A stretch of 64,000 bases of DNA from Brucella anthropi ATCC 49188. Its GTDB lineage: Bacteria > Pseudomonadota > Alphaproteobacteria > Rhizobiales > Rhizobiaceae. The position numbers were made by a program, and so were the translations under genes. The notes below the pieces were generated by a model, which saw only the letters and a list, made by a program, of their open reading frames with translations, had not been told where the DNA came from and did no database searches. The stretch covers positions 37,492 to 101,491 of the forward strand of contig NC_009670.1 in the NCBI RefSeq assembly GCF_000017405.1. The letters run 5' to 3'. Below are positions 1 through 8,896 of this stretch, in pieces (the stretch's first letter is position 1; every line of letters starts with the position of its first letter).

Positions 1-7
1 GGCGCTG

Positions 8-2941
8 TTGCATGAGCTTTCTTTGGGTTCCAGTGCTGCGAGTGGCGCGGAAGAAGAAATGCGCCGGAGGCTGCGCGAACTGCAAATCGCAGGAGGTGTC
101 GCAGCAGCAGGTAGTGCTTCAGTGCCGAAAATGCGTACGGGATCCTCAAGGGCACAGGGTTTCCAGATCTTTGGAAGTACGGCAAGCAAGCCAATTGCGG
201 CAGCTAGGCCGATGGAAGCGCGTCTGGCCGCGGTCGCAGCAGGCAGTCAACCGTCCGTGGTAAAAATGGCATCGTACGGTGGCGGTGCGCGGTTCGGCGC
301 GATGGTCAATTACGTATCTCGCAGCGGGGAAATACACGTCGAAAAGGAAAATGGTGAGCGCCTTCATGGTCGCGAGGATCTAGCCCGGTTGCGGGGAGAT
401 TGGGAGCCATTGTTTCAAAATCGTGCCGAGAGCAGGGATATTGGAACTTTCCATGTGACGATCGAAGCTACTGGTTTCAAAACAGAAGAAGCTTTGCACC
501 AGCTCGTACGCGAAAGCCTGGCGAGCGGGTTAAGTAATCGCAGCTTCGCTTATGCAGTTTCGCAGCCATCACATGGAGTTTTGAAAGTTGACGGTCTGGT
601 GGTCTTGCGCAGCGCGGAAGGGGAGCGGTTGACCGGCGACCCGAAGGCGGCTGACATTATTCAGAGACGTTACAACGAAAGCGCGGTGTCCGAGCTGGCG
701 AGGGCGCGGTTCCGTTTTACGGGGTATGGTAATGGCGTGGAATATGGCGCTGCCAAGCTGCGAAATCTGGTCGAGGAACATAAGGGAGAAGTTCGCGATG
801 ATAAGGGGCGCGAGATCTCCGATGCGCGTTCCGCCGGCGACCTGGTGCAAAAGCAGTGGCGTCGGGAGTTGCATAGCCGCAAGGGCAGGGATGTGGCGCA
901 TGTCATCATGTCTGCCAAAGCAGGCACCAATGTTCAGGCTTTCGAAGGCGCTGTTCGGGATTTTCTGGCCGCTCAGTTCGAAGGACACCGCTACATATTT
1001 GCGATGCATGATCCGTTCAGCGATCCGAAGGAGATGGGGCAGGGCGGAAAGCGACCGCATATCCATGCCCATGCCATTATCGCTATGCGTTCGGATGCCG
1101 GTGATCGGGTAGAAACCTCGCCACAGGTTTTTCGCCAATGGCGCGAACTTATGGCTGAAAAGGCGCGCCAGCACGGAATCGCTATGGAAATGACGGACAG
1201 GCGCGAGTTTGCAAATGCTCCAGCCTACACGCGCAATCAGGTGCGGCCGGTTAATCGCGAGGGACGAACGGAACATGAGGGGACGAGTGCGGCGGCTCAG
1301 TCGCGTTATGATGCCAAGCGGTCAGGTCGGCGGAGCGTGGCGCGAAGCGTGCGCAGCCTTGAATATACCGTAAAGGTAACTCAGAGTTGGGAGAAAATTG
1401 CAATGGCAAGCGGCAATCATCAGATTGCCTCATACGCCATCCAGCAAAGAGATATAGTTGTATCAACCAGTTCGCATCAATCGGAAGCTAAAACTTCTAA
1501 CATCGTTCATGCAGAATTCGGGTCACATTACCGCACCAATTTGGTAAAGTTGCAAAACATCATTTTGGAGGGTGAAAAAGTGCGCGAAATGTCGAGAAGC
1601 GATTTTGAGGCATATGAGAAAGAAGTTGAAACAGCTTTGTTCCGGCTTGGCCGCAATCTCGGACCGGAAGAGAAAGCCGATCTGGATCAGGTAGCGCAGT
1701 ATACGCGCGAGCATGTCAATCTAATGCGCGAGCATATGGAATTGACTGAACAGCGTGGATTGACCGTTGAAACCCCATCTCGTGAAAGCGAGCAAGATAG
1801 CTCGTCAATGCAGATCGCTCGCGAAGCCGATTCCGAAATTGCCAAGCCAGCGCATGTTATCGTGGAAGCAGAGCAGGGTCGGCCATCGGCAGATAATGCC
1901 AGCGAACCTCGTTCAAGCATGGATGACGAGGAGAAAGCAGCTGCAGCATCCTATCAGGCCGAAATGGATCGTTCATTCCCGGATGAGATCACGAGACGAT
2001 ATTATATTCGTGAGGATCACGGGGGGACGCAGCGAGTCTTTGTCGATTCAAAGGGTGAGCGCGAAGTGTTCCAGGACAATGGAGAGAAGCTGCGCGCTAA
2101 ATCGTTCGATGCTCAGGGCGTTCGGTTGATGATCGAAACAGCAGCGCATCGAGGCTGGACGAGCATCGAAATAACGGGGAGCAAGGAGTTCCGCCGTGAA
2201 ACTTGGTTGGAGGGCCAGGCGCACGGTATTTCGGTCAAGGGCTATCAGCCGACGGAACTGGATTGGCAAGATCTGGCGCGTCGCGAGCAGTCCTACTTGC
2301 GCAATGAAATTGTTCCGATCGAGGGCAGGGCGCTGGACGCGGCTCACCGGGATCAGGAGCAATCTGCAGGATCGGATCAGTCGAGCAAGGTCGATAGAGA
2401 GCCACAGAATGCAGATAATTCTGGAACGTCACACTCGAAGACCGTCGACTATAAGGAGGGTGTGCAGGGCATCCTCGTTGAGACAGGCGAAAAGCCTTAT
2501 CAGGATAATGAAAAAAATGAGCCTTCGCCATTTGTCGTTATTGAAACGGCCAATGGCAATCGCACGGTATGGGGTGTCGGATTACCGGATGCGTTGCATC
2601 GCGCCGGCGCTGAAATCGGCGATGAAATTCATTTGCGGTCCACTGGGACGGAACGCGTTTTGAAAACCGTCATTCAGGAAGTCGATGGTCAGAAGCAGCG
2701 TGTCGAGCAAATGGTCGATCGCCGGGCATGGGAAGCGAACGTGCTTGAAGAGCGGGATCGGACAGATGGAAAAGTTGAAGGTTCCAAACAGCTCGACAAT
2801 CAGATTAATATGGAAGTGAAGGGCGTTGCTCGCGATGGAGAAACCCTGCGCACCGATCCACCCCAGCAACAAGTTCCGCGATTGCAGGAACTAGAACAAG
2901 AGCAGCAGCAAAAGAAAGAACGCGACGAACACGAGCGTTAA
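8..2941 (+). CDS. Relaxase (conjugative DNA nickase) with LPD7 domain, 5' end at or beyond window edge
   Basis: This is a large plasmid relaxase, expected to nick the transfer origin and pilot the strand during conjugation. The reading frame stays open to the left edge, so the true start may lie outside; the TTG at 8 is only the first possible start in view. The N-terminal relaxase domain has a candidate catalytic tyrosine at about residue 102 (VNYVSRSG) and a metal-binding HIHAHAII motif at about 351-358. Residues about 658-757 resemble LPD7, a domain common in plasmid relaxases and TraC-like proteins. The C-terminus is charged and rich in Gln and Glu. A small membrane protein follows after 6 bases. 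The exact MOB class is uncertain; the HxHxH-type triad is clear. Confidence 0.85.
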   Translation: MHELSLGSSAASGAEEEMRRRLRELQIAGGVAAAGSASVPKMRTGSSRAQGFQIFGSTASKPIAAARPMEARLAAVAAGSQPSVVKMASYGGGARFGAMVNYVSRSGEIHVEKENGERLHGREDLARLRGDWEPLFQNRAESRDIGTFHVTIEATGFKTEEALHQLVRESLASGLSNRSFAYAVSQPSHGVLKVDGLVVLRSAEGERLTGDPKAADIIQRRYNESAVSELARARFRFTGYGNGVEYGAAKLRNLVEEHKGEVRDDKGREISDARSAGDLVQKQWRRELHSRKGRDVAHVIMSAKAGTNVQAFEGAVRDFLAAQFEGHRYIFAMHDPFSDPKEMGQGGKRPHIHAHAIIAMRSDAGDRVETSPQVFRQWRELMAEKARQHGIAMEMTDRREFANAPAYTRNQVRPVNREGRTEHEGTSAAAQSRYDAKRSGRRSVARSVRSLEYTVKVTQSWEKIAMASGNHQIASYAIQQRDIVVSTSSHQSEAKTSNIVHAEFGSHYRTNLVKLQNIILEGEKVREMSRSDFEAYEKEVETALFRLGRNLGPEEKADLDQVAQYTREHVNLMREHMELTEQRGLTVETPSRESEQDSSSMQIAREADSEIAKPAHVIVEAEQGRPSADNASEPRSSMDDEEKAAAASYQAEMDRSFPDEITRRYYIREDHGGTQRVFVDSKGEREVFQDNGEKLRAKSFDAQGVRLMIETAAHRGWTSIEITGSKEFRRETWLEGQAHGISVKGYQPTELDWQDLARREQSYLRNEIVPIEGRALDAAHRDQEQSAGSDQSSKVDREPQNADNSGTSHSKTVDYKEGVQGILVETGEKPYQDNEKNEPSPFVVIETANGNRTVWGVGLPDALHRAGAEIGDEIHLRSTGTERVLKTVIQEVDGQKQRVEQMVDRRAWEANVLEERDRTDGKVEGSKQLDNQINMEVKGVARDGETLRTDPPQQQVPRLQELEQEQQQKKERDEHER

Positions 2942-2947
2942 AGGACG

Positions 2948-3151
2948 ATGCGACACGATTATATTTATAATTCACCTCCCGATCCGAAGGCTGACGACGC
3001 TTTTGCAAAATTCTTTGCGGTTCTGTTCTGGCTCGTCCTTGGTTTGGTTGCAATCGTGTATGTCGCTACTGTCGTTGGAGATTGGTTTAACGCGGCCTTA
3101 GCGTTGATAACGGATATGTTCGCTTACGTTTTCAGCTTTTTGCCGTTTTGA
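2948..3151 (+). CDS. Small single-pass or hairpin membrane protein, 67 aa
   Basis: It starts 6 bases after the relaxase stop, with a purine-rich AAGGAC in front of the ATG, so it is probably co-transcribed with the relaxase. The first 25 residues are polar; two hydrophobic stretches follow (about residues 24-46 and 48-67), ending in FSFLPF. I do not recognise the family. Its position directly behind a relaxase suggests a conjugation-linked role, but that is inference. Confidence 0.55.
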   Translation: MRHDYIYNSPPDPKADDAFAKFFAVLFWLVLGLVAIVYVATVVGDWFNAALALITDMFAYVFSFLPF

Positions 3152-3218
3152 CGGATTGCTAAAAAATGGCAGGCGCTTTTGCAGTCCGGCTACATTTGAG
3201 GTTTATGCTGTGAAGCAG

Positions 3219-4142
3219 CTATTTTTGTGCGCGCCGCTCAAGGGAAGATCGCAGCAAGTCGACCAGAGAGGAGCGCTGATCACGTTTGAGTTTGTCGAGA
3301 TTGCGCTGCCGCCAGCGAATTGCCGGAAGATCTGCGACATGACCGATCTTCAGCAAGGACCAATCCGGTTCACCACGCTCGAACCTGATTAGAAATTCGC
3401 GGTGCTCATCCGGCATTCCGCCGATCAGTTCGTCAATCATCTTTTGCTGCGCTTCGATCAGTTCCTCAATGTGAACCAGCTCCTCGGTCATGCCTTCAAA
3501 ACCATTGCGGTATTCGTTCGTGAGGTCTTTGACCCGGCCCGAAAGCACCTCGCCCATGGGGCGATTGTGGCTGAGGAGATAAACAAGAAAAACTTCGCGC
3601 AACTCGTCGCTCAGCCCTTCATGTGCGAACAAACCCTGCACATCGAAAAGATCACGCGGATGCTGGCGATCAAGCGCTGCAACCAGCTTTCCAGCAAACA
3701 GGTCTTCAAAGGAAACGACGCTGGTTTCGGCAAAACCGAAGGCGTCTTCGACCGCCTCGGTGACAGGGATAACAGAAGGCTCGTGCACTACGCCGCGCAA
3801 GACAGGGGAGACTTCAATCTTCACTTGTGTTCCCTCGGCCATGACAAGAAGCCGCAAGATCGCGCCGTCGTGGATATTTTCGGCGACGCGAGCGCCGGGT
3901 ACTTCTGCTAATGCTGTCCTTCTGATCCGCTTCATGGCTGCGTCAATCTCGGCTAGTGCCTCCGGCCTGTCGTTGACGGGCAAATACATGAGGTCGATGT
4001 CAACGGAGAGGCGCGGCAGGTTGCGTATAAAGAGATTGATCGCGGTTCCACCCTTGAGCGAAAAACAGGTTTCGCGCGCTACAATAGGAATCAGGCGCAT
4101 AAGCAGCCTGACCTGGCCCTGATACTGATCACGAAATGGCAT
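3219..4142 (-). CDS. abiEii: AbiEii/AbiGii-family nucleotidyltransferase toxin
   Basis: Toxin half of a type IV AbiE-like toxin-antitoxin or abortive-infection pair. In the family the nucleotidyltransferase fold modifies a cellular RNA target and halts growth. From the chosen ATG at 4142 the GGT motif lies at about residues 31-33 and the paired acidic motif DID at about 48-50, followed by a conserved Lys and an RDLFD motif near the middle. The C-terminal third is charged and helical. A longer reading frame exists upstream but has no homology-like content, and the ATG at 4142 overlaps the antitoxin end by 14 bases, which fits translational coupling. Length (about 307 aa) is normal. Confidence 0.88.
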   Translation of the reverse strand: MPFRDQYQGQVRLLMRLIPIVARETCFSLKGGTAINLFIRNLPRLSVDIDLMYLPVNDRPEALAEIDAAMKRIRRTALAEVPGARVAENIHDGAILRLLVMAEGTQVKIEVSPVLRGVVHEPSVIPVTEAVEDAFGFAETSVVSFEDLFAGKLVAALDRQHPRDLFDVQGLFAHEGLSDELREVFLVYLLSHNRPMGEVLSGRVKDLTNEYRNGFEGMTEELVHIEELIEAQQKMIDELIGGMPDEHREFLIRFERGEPDWSLLKIGHVADLPAIRWRQRNLDKLKRDQRSSLVDLLRSSLERRAQK

Positions 4143-4914
4143 CGAAGTCCCTCGGTACGGTGATGTGATAGACCGGATCAAGCTTGCCACCGGGCACAAG
4201 CATGCGCTTACCCTTCCCGAGATCGATTGCGGTTTTGTCCAGTCGCTTGACCCACGCATGGCCATGACGATCCGCGAAATAAAAGAACAGACGTTTGACC
4301 TTCACGCTGTCGCAATCCAGAAGCAGTCTTTGCAGCCGCCTCGGGCTGAAATTTGCGGCACTCTGCATAATCATATCGGCCTGATGGAAACTCTCATTGC
4401 GCGGCAGTTCATCGAGCATTTCGAGATAAGCGCGCTCTGGCTGCGAAAGCGTCATAGGCCAGTCCCACTGTCCCCATGCGAGTGTGCCAAGCCCTTGTGT
4501 GATTGGTTCATTGCGGAATAAGGTGGCGCTGTTGTGATAGATAAAGCGCTGGGGCAGTTGCAGCTTGTTCAGCCATGCAGGCGGTTTTTCTGGTCCGTAG
4601 AGATGAACAATCCTTGTCTCGTGAGCGAGGTAATGCGCAAAGCCCTGTAATTCTAACGCCGTGCGTCCGCCGACATAGAGCGGCGCTCGTGAAAGCAGGG
4701 TTTGGAGCGATATGATGACTTGCTGCCAACTCAGCGTGCCGCGCGGTTTTTTATAGATGCTGCGTACCGGCTGTTCCAGCCAGCCGTTCTTAACGTAATA
4801 GGCGCGCAGGTTACTGGCGATGCCGCGCTGTTGCAGCCAGGCAGCATCCACAACCAACCCTTCTGGCAGATCTCTTTCGAGCCGGTTTAACAGTGAGGTG
4901 CTTTGCTCAGCCAT
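4129..4914 (-). CDS. abiEi: AbiEi-family antitoxin / autorepressor
   Basis: Antitoxin half of the AbiE-like pair, upstream of and overlapping the toxin by 14 bases. AbiEi proteins have an N-terminal winged helix that binds inverted repeats in their own promoter and a C-terminal domain that neutralises the toxin. Here residues about 20-60 fit the winged-helix region (AYYVKNGWLEQPVRSIYKK) and the middle carries the family-typical GGRTALELQG segment. The 261-residue length fits. A 9-bp-arm palindrome sits about 55 bases upstream of the start and is a good operator candidate. Confidence 0.85.
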   Translation of the reverse strand: MAEQSTSLLNRLERDLPEGLVVDAAWLQQRGIASNLRAYYVKNGWLEQPVRSIYKKPRGTLSWQQVIISLQTLLSRAPLYVGGRTALELQGFAHYLAHETRIVHLYGPEKPPAWLNKLQLPQRFIYHNSATLFRNEPITQGLGTLAWGQWDWPMTLSQPERAYLEMLDELPRNESFHQADMIMQSAANFSPRRLQRLLLDCDSVKVKRLFFYFADRHGHAWVKRLDKTAIDLGKGKRMLVPGGKLDPVYHITVPRDFDAIS

Positions 4915-4967
4915 ACTGAGTATACTAAATGAGTCTTAAACCATTATCAAGTTTGAGATCGTTGTCA

Positions 4968-4990
4968 TTTACTCAACAAAATTGAGTAAA
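4968..4990. promoter_or_regulatory. Perfect inverted repeat upstream of abiEi, candidate autoregulatory operator
   Basis: Arms TTTACTCAA and TTGAGTAAA are perfect complements separated by 5 bases. Related bases (ACTGAGTATACTAAATGAGT) lie closer to the start codon. AbiEi antitoxins are known to repress their operon through inverted repeats, so this fits, but binding is inferred. Confidence 0.55.
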
Positions 4991-5154
4991 ATCAGATATA
5001 TTCAAACCTTCCCTTCAAACGTCCGTCGCTACCGAATAAGAGGGCATAGCGTTGGTTTCCCGCTAAACAACGCTAAGGGGGAACAAACAGGAAAAGACGC
5101 TGGGACGATCCCGAATCGTCGATGTTGTCTTGTCCTCATCAATTGCAGTAGCCG

Positions 5155-6378
5155 TCAGAGAGCGCCAATTAGAACGCCACCTGCCGCGGCGGCGAGCACC
5201 ACGATCCAGGGTACGATCTTCCACGTCATCAACAGCACGAAGCAGGTGAGTGCCAGGGCGAACTGGTATGGGCCGACGATGGCGCTGGTGAAGACCGGAT
5301 CGTAGAGTGCCGCGCCAAGGATACCGACCACGGCAGCATTGGCGCCGCGCATCAGGGCTTGCGCGCTGTCGCGTTTGCGAAAGCTGTCCCAGAACGGAAT
5401 GACGCCGAGCAGGATCAAAAAGCCCGGCAGGAAAACCGCAATCAGCGCAATGCTCGCGCCGATGAGGCCGTTGGGCTCCGGCCCCAACACGGTTCCGAGA
5501 TAGGCCGCGAAGGTGAAGAGCGGCCCCGGAACAGCCTGCGCCGCCCCGTATCCGGCTAGGAACTGATCGTGGCTGACCCAGCCGCTTTTCACGACTTCTG
5601 TTTCGAGCAGCGGCAGCACGACATGGCCGCCGCCGAAGACCAGTGATCCCGCGCGGTAGAACGAGTCGAAGACGGCCAGCTCTTGTGAGGGTATGGCGGG
5701 GGCGAGGATCGGCAGTCCGATCAGCAGGGCGAAGAACAAGACGAGCGAAACTGCTCCAAACGTCCGTGAGACGGGGAATTCGATGTGCCGGGTGATTGCT
5801 TTGTGATGATTGCGGCAGAAGAGAAGGCCTGCCGCCGCGCCGGCGGCGATCGCCGCCACCTGGCCGAGTGCGCCCGCCACAAGCACGATGATCAGCACCG
5901 CGCCGAGAGCGATCGTGGCCCGTTCGCGGTCCGGGCAGAGGTTCCTTGCCATGCCCCAGACGGCCTGTGCCACGATGGCAACAGCAACGATCTTGAGACC
6001 GGTAATAACGCCGCCGCCGACCGGGCCGCCAAATGCCGCAGCGCCATAGGCGAAGAGAACAAGTAGGAGCGCCGACGGCAGGGTAAAGGCTGCCCAGGCC
6101 GCAAGTGCACCGAGCGGACCGCCGCGTAAGAGTCCCAGGGCAAAACCGACTTGGCTCGATGCCGGGCCGGGCAGGAACTGGCTGAGCGCCACGAGATCGG
6201 CATAGCCTTGCTCGTCGATCCATTTGCGCCGCGACACCAGTTCGTCGCGAAAGTACCCAAGATGCGCAATCGGCCCGCCGAAGGAGGTGAAACCGAGCTT
6301 GAGAAAGGTTGTGAAGACCTCCCCGGCCGAGCCTCTGACGGCGCTGCTTTCATCGTGGCTCGTTGTTGTATCCGTCAT
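5155..6378 (-). CDS. chrA: Chromate transporter ChrA (CHR family)
   Basis: Inner-membrane CHR-family protein that expels chromate. At 407 aa it is a long-chain member with two homologous halves: the first begins at the family-typical FLKLGFTSFGGPIAH (about residue 24) with SQFLPGPASSQVG, and the second repeats the pattern at SLVFGGGHVVLPLL and AVPGPLFTFAAYLG. About ten hydrophobic helices are visible. It overlaps the PadR regulator gene by 4 bases (ATGA), so the regulator and transporter form one operon. It is cargo of the surrounding Tn3 element. Confidence 0.93.
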   Translation of the reverse strand: MTDTTTSHDESSAVRGSAGEVFTTFLKLGFTSFGGPIAHLGYFRDELVSRRKWIDEQGYADLVALSQFLPGPASSQVGFALGLLRGGPLGALAAWAAFTLPSALLLVLFAYGAAAFGGPVGGGVITGLKIVAVAIVAQAVWGMARNLCPDRERATIALGAVLIIVLVAGALGQVAAIAAGAAAGLLFCRNHHKAITRHIEFPVSRTFGAVSLVLFFALLIGLPILAPAIPSQELAVFDSFYRAGSLVFGGGHVVLPLLETEVVKSGWVSHDQFLAGYGAAQAVPGPLFTFAAYLGTVLGPEPNGLIGASIALIAVFLPGFLILLGVIPFWDSFRKRDSAQALMRGANAAVVGILGAALYDPVFTSAIVGPYQFALALTCFVLLMTWKIVPWIVVLAAAAGGVLIGAL

Positions 6379-6731
6379 CGTTTCATTGCCTCTCCGGTAA
6401 ATTCACGGACGCGCTCCTTGGCCAAGGCGAGACCTTCGCGCCCTTTGTCGGTAATGGAATAGAGCTTGCGCACCGTGCGGCCGTCGCGCTCCTCGCGCGA
6501 GGTTAGGTAGCCGTCCCGCGTCATCTTGTGCAGCAGCGGATAGAGCGTACCGGCAGACAGGCGGTAGCCGTGGCTTGCCAGTTCATCGATCATCCACTGT
6601 CCGTAGATCTCATGCTCGGCTGCGTGATGAAGCACGTGCAGACGCACGAGGCCGGAGAGGAGATCATGGTGCTCCATCTTCAGCGAATGCCTTTTCCCAA
6701 GCGCATCGTTTTCCGATTGGCTCCCTGTCAT
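6375..6731 (-). CDS. PadR-family transcriptional regulator
   Basis: A 118-residue winged-helix protein with the PadR signature: HEIYGQWMIDELASHGYRLSAGTLYPLLHKM, then a basic wing (EERDGRTVRKLYSITDKG). PadR proteins usually repress nearby genes and release DNA on binding an effector. It is the first gene of the padR-chrA unit and is divergent from the TauE/SafE gene 87 bases away, so it probably controls both. Chromate operons more often use ChrB; a PadR protein in this place is less usual. Confidence 0.85.
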   Translation of the reverse strand: MTGSQSENDALGKRHSLKMEHHDLLSGLVRLHVLHHAAEHEIYGQWMIDELASHGYRLSAGTLYPLLHKMTRDGYLTSREERDGRTVRKLYSITDKGREGLALAKERVREFTGEAMKR

Positions 6732-6770
6732 GCCACCTGCCTTCTTGATTCGCGGAATGATCGGTTCATA

Positions 6771-6787
6771 CTATCCGTTTACGATAG
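6771..6787. promoter_or_regulatory. Small inverted repeat between padR and TauE genes, candidate PadR operator
   Basis: CTATC and GATAG are complementary arms with a 7-base spacer (CGTTTAC), in the 87-base divergent intergenic region. Position fits a PadR operator controlling both directions. The arms are short, so this is a weak prediction. Confidence 0.35.
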
Positions 6788-6818
6788 CGAAAATCGATTG
6801 CAGGGAAAAGACAAAGAT

Positions 6819-7595
6819 ATGGAACTCATCCTGATCGGCCTTGTGGCGCTGCTGACCGCCGGTGTAACGCTCTTCTCCGGTTTCGGTCTTGGGACGATCC
6901 TGATGCCGGTCTTCGCGCTGTTCTTCCCGGTGCCCTTGGCGATCGCGGCGACCGCGGTCGTGCATTTCGCCAACAACATCTTCAAGTTCGGGTTGATGGC
7001 CAGGCAAGCCGATTGGCGGGTCGTGGCACGGTTCGGGGTGCCGGCCGCCCTCGCTGCCATCGTTGGAGCAAGTCTTCTCACCTGGTTCGACAGGATGCCG
7101 GCTCTCGCGAGCTACATGCTCGGTGGATCGGCCTATGAAATCACTGTCGTCAAGGCGGTCATCGGTGTGCTGATTGTCGCCTTCGCCCTGCTGGAACTAT
7201 GGCCGCGCTTTCAGGCGCTTGCATTTCCGCCGCGCTGGTTGCCACGCGTGCTGTCAGGGTTCTTCGGCGGCCTGTCCGGCAATCAGGGGGCGTTACGTTC
7301 TGCCTTCCTCTTGAAGGCGGGCCTTACGAAGGAGGCTTTCGTCGCCACTGGTGTCGTCGCGGCGGTGATAGTCGATGCGGTACGGCTGGTCACTTACGGG
7401 ACGAGTATCATGGCGGATAACCTTGCCCGATCGCAGGAAATGCTCATGCCGGTAGTCATCGGCACGATCTGCGCGTTCGCCGGTTCGTTCGTAGGCAAGC
7501 GTGTCCTGCAGAAGATCACGTTGCGGACCGTGCAGCTTATCGTGGCTGTGGCCATGTTGGTGATTGGGGCCGGACTTGTGTCGGGTCTGATCTAA
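6819..7595 (+). CDS. TauE/SafE-family membrane exporter
   Basis: A 258-residue membrane protein of the TauE/SafE (DUF81) family, which exports sulfite, sulfoacetate or related anions. About eight hydrophobic helices are visible, with family-like GFGLGTILMPVFALFFP near residue 20 and the repeat-like GFFGGLSGNQGALRSAF near residue 150. The ATG at 6819 is preceded by GGGAAAAG; a longer in-frame extension to 6528 overlaps padR and is rejected. Its place among chromate and arsenate-type genes suggests oxyanion efflux; the substrate is inferred. Confidence 0.85.
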   Translation: MELILIGLVALLTAGVTLFSGFGLGTILMPVFALFFPVPLAIAATAVVHFANNIFKFGLMARQADWRVVARFGVPAALAAIVGASLLTWFDRMPALASYMLGGSAYEITVVKAVIGVLIVAFALLELWPRFQALAFPPRWLPRVLSGFFGGLSGNQGALRSAFLLKAGLTKEAFVATGVVAAVIVDAVRLVTYGTSIMADNLARSQEMLMPVVIGTICAFAGSFVGKRVLQKITLRTVQLIVAVAMLVIGAGLVSGLI

Positions 7596-7712
7596 AAACA
7601 CCAGCATACTCGCGCGGGACGCGGGCAATGGATTGATCGGCGTCAAGGCGACCGGCGCTTTGGTCCGCACGAGATCACGGTGGTCAAAGCCGTGGTCAGA
7701 CTCGAAAGCTTC

Positions 7713-7751
7713 ATATAGCTGTCATCGAACAGCTATATCGAATTCCGATAT
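7713..7751. promoter_or_regulatory. Two overlapping inverted repeats in front of the arsenate-reductase-like gene
   Basis: ATATAGCTGT and ACAGCTATAT are perfect 10-bp arms with a 6-base spacer (7713-7738). A second repeat, ATATCG and CGATAT with a 5-base spacer (7735-7751), overlaps its right arm. They end 20 bases before the start codon at 7772. This looks like an operator, or two competing operators; no ArsR-type regulator is encoded in the transposon. Confidence 0.5.
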
Positions 7752-7771
7752 CGGTATCCGAGGGAGATGAG

Positions 7772-8275
7772 ATGCGGGACGGTATTTATCGTGTGCTTTT
7801 TCTTTCACGCCGCAATTCCGCGCGCAGTGTGATGGCACAGGCAATCTTGAACAAGATTGGCAAGGGCAGGTTCGAAGCCGTCAGCGCCGCTGTCGATCCC
7901 GCACCCGCAATCGAACCTGTTGTTCTGGATTTGCTGCGGAGCGCGGAGTATCCGGTGGAGGACATGAAGCCTCAGCACTTTGAAGCATTCGGAGCGTCTG
8001 GGGCGACGGAGCTCGATTTCGTCTTTACGCTGAGTGACACCGCTGCAGGCGAGCCTCTCCCCGAATGGCCCGGTCTTCCGGTCACGGCCCACTGGCGCTG
8101 CCCGGACCCGACCCTGGTCAAGGGTGAGGCGTGGGAGCGCAAGCGGGCGTTCACGGAGGTTCTTGCAGGACTGGAGCGTCGGCTGGGCATCTTCATCAAT
8201 CTGCCGTTCGCCTCGCTGGACCGCATGAGCCTGCAGAACCGGATCCAAGATATCGGTGAAGCACGAGAGCCCTAG
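7772..8275 (+). CDS. Low-molecular-weight phosphatase / ArsC-like protein with catalytic Cys replaced by Ser
   Basis: The fold family is the low-molecular-weight tyrosine phosphatase / arsenate reductase group. In active members the P-loop is C-x5-R; here residues 9-19 read LFLSRRNSARS, so the nucleophile position (residue 12) is Ser, encoded by TCA, while Arg18 and the SARS end of the loop are kept. The later part has an acidic-loop-like HWRCPDPTLVKG. A GGGAGA ribosome site precedes the ATG. The Cys-to-Ser change normally abolishes catalysis and traps substrate, so a binding or sensing role, or simple loss of function, is more likely than arsenate reduction. It belongs to the Tn3 cargo. Confidence 0.75.
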   Translation: MRDGIYRVLFLSRRNSARSVMAQAILNKIGKGRFEAVSAAVDPAPAIEPVVLDLLRSAEYPVEDMKPQHFEAFGASGATELDFVFTLSDTAAGEPLPEWPGLPVTAHWRCPDPTLVKGEAWERKRAFTEVLAGLERRLGIFINLPFASLDRMSLQNRIQDIGEAREP

Positions 8276-8320
8276 GCTCAGCAATCGGCCCTCACCTGAG
8301 GGCACAGCGTTGCATCGGCT

Positions 8321-8896
8321 CTAAGTGCTTCGACTAACACCCAGTCGGCGCATTTCCCGATAGACTGTCGACCGCCCAAGGCCGAGCTGCTTTGCCGCTT
8401 CGGCGGGAGATATGCTGGCTGCGATCAGTTTCATCGCCGCATCGACCTTTTTCATGTCGAGCGGCTGGCGCCCCGGCTTCTTTCCTTTCGCTCGCGCGGC
8501 GGCGATGCCGTCCTTTGTGCGCTCCGAGATCAACCTGCGCTCGAAATGGGCGATGGCGCCGAAGACATGGAAGATCAGCTCGCCGGCAGCCGAGGAGGTG
8601 TCGATCTTTTCCTCGAGGCTGAGAAGGTCGATCTTGCGCTCCCGCAGCATCTTCACGGTTTCCAGCAATTCCGCCAATGACCGTCCGAGCCGGTCGAGCC
8701 GCACGACCGCGAGCGTGTCGCCAGCACGGGCATAGGCAAGCAGTTCGGCCAGGCCCGGCCGGTCCATGTTCTTTCCGGATTGGACGTCGCTGAAAACCTT
8801 TATGGCACCGGCCTGCTCAAGGCGCATTGCCTGGCCGGCGACATCCTGATCACCAGTCGAGACGCGCGCATAACCGAGAATTGCCCCCATATTCAT
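8321..8896 (-). CDS. tnpR: Tn3-family serine resolvase
   Basis: A 191-residue serine recombinase that resolves cointegrates of the transposon at its res site. The catalytic serine is residue 13 in GYARVSTGDQD; the family block VVRLDRLGRS and the active-site helix follow, and the C-terminal helix-turn-helix is at about residues 150-188 (SPAEAAKQLGLGRSTVYREM). It is divergent from tnpA, the usual Tn3 arrangement. Confidence 0.92.
   Translation of the reverse strand: MNMGAILGYARVSTGDQDVAGQAMRLEQAGAIKVFSDVQSGKNMDRPGLAELLAYARAGDTLAVVRLDRLGRSLAELLETVKMLRERKIDLLSLEEKIDTSSAAGELIFHVFGAIAHFERRLISERTKDGIAAARAKGKKPGRQPLDMKKVDAAMKLIAASISPAEAAKQLGLGRSTVYREMRRLGVSRST

Noticed and set aside
5063..6223. 386-codon minus-strand frame inside chrA
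   Set aside because: A shifted-frame shadow of chrA, with Arg-rich content typical of such frames.
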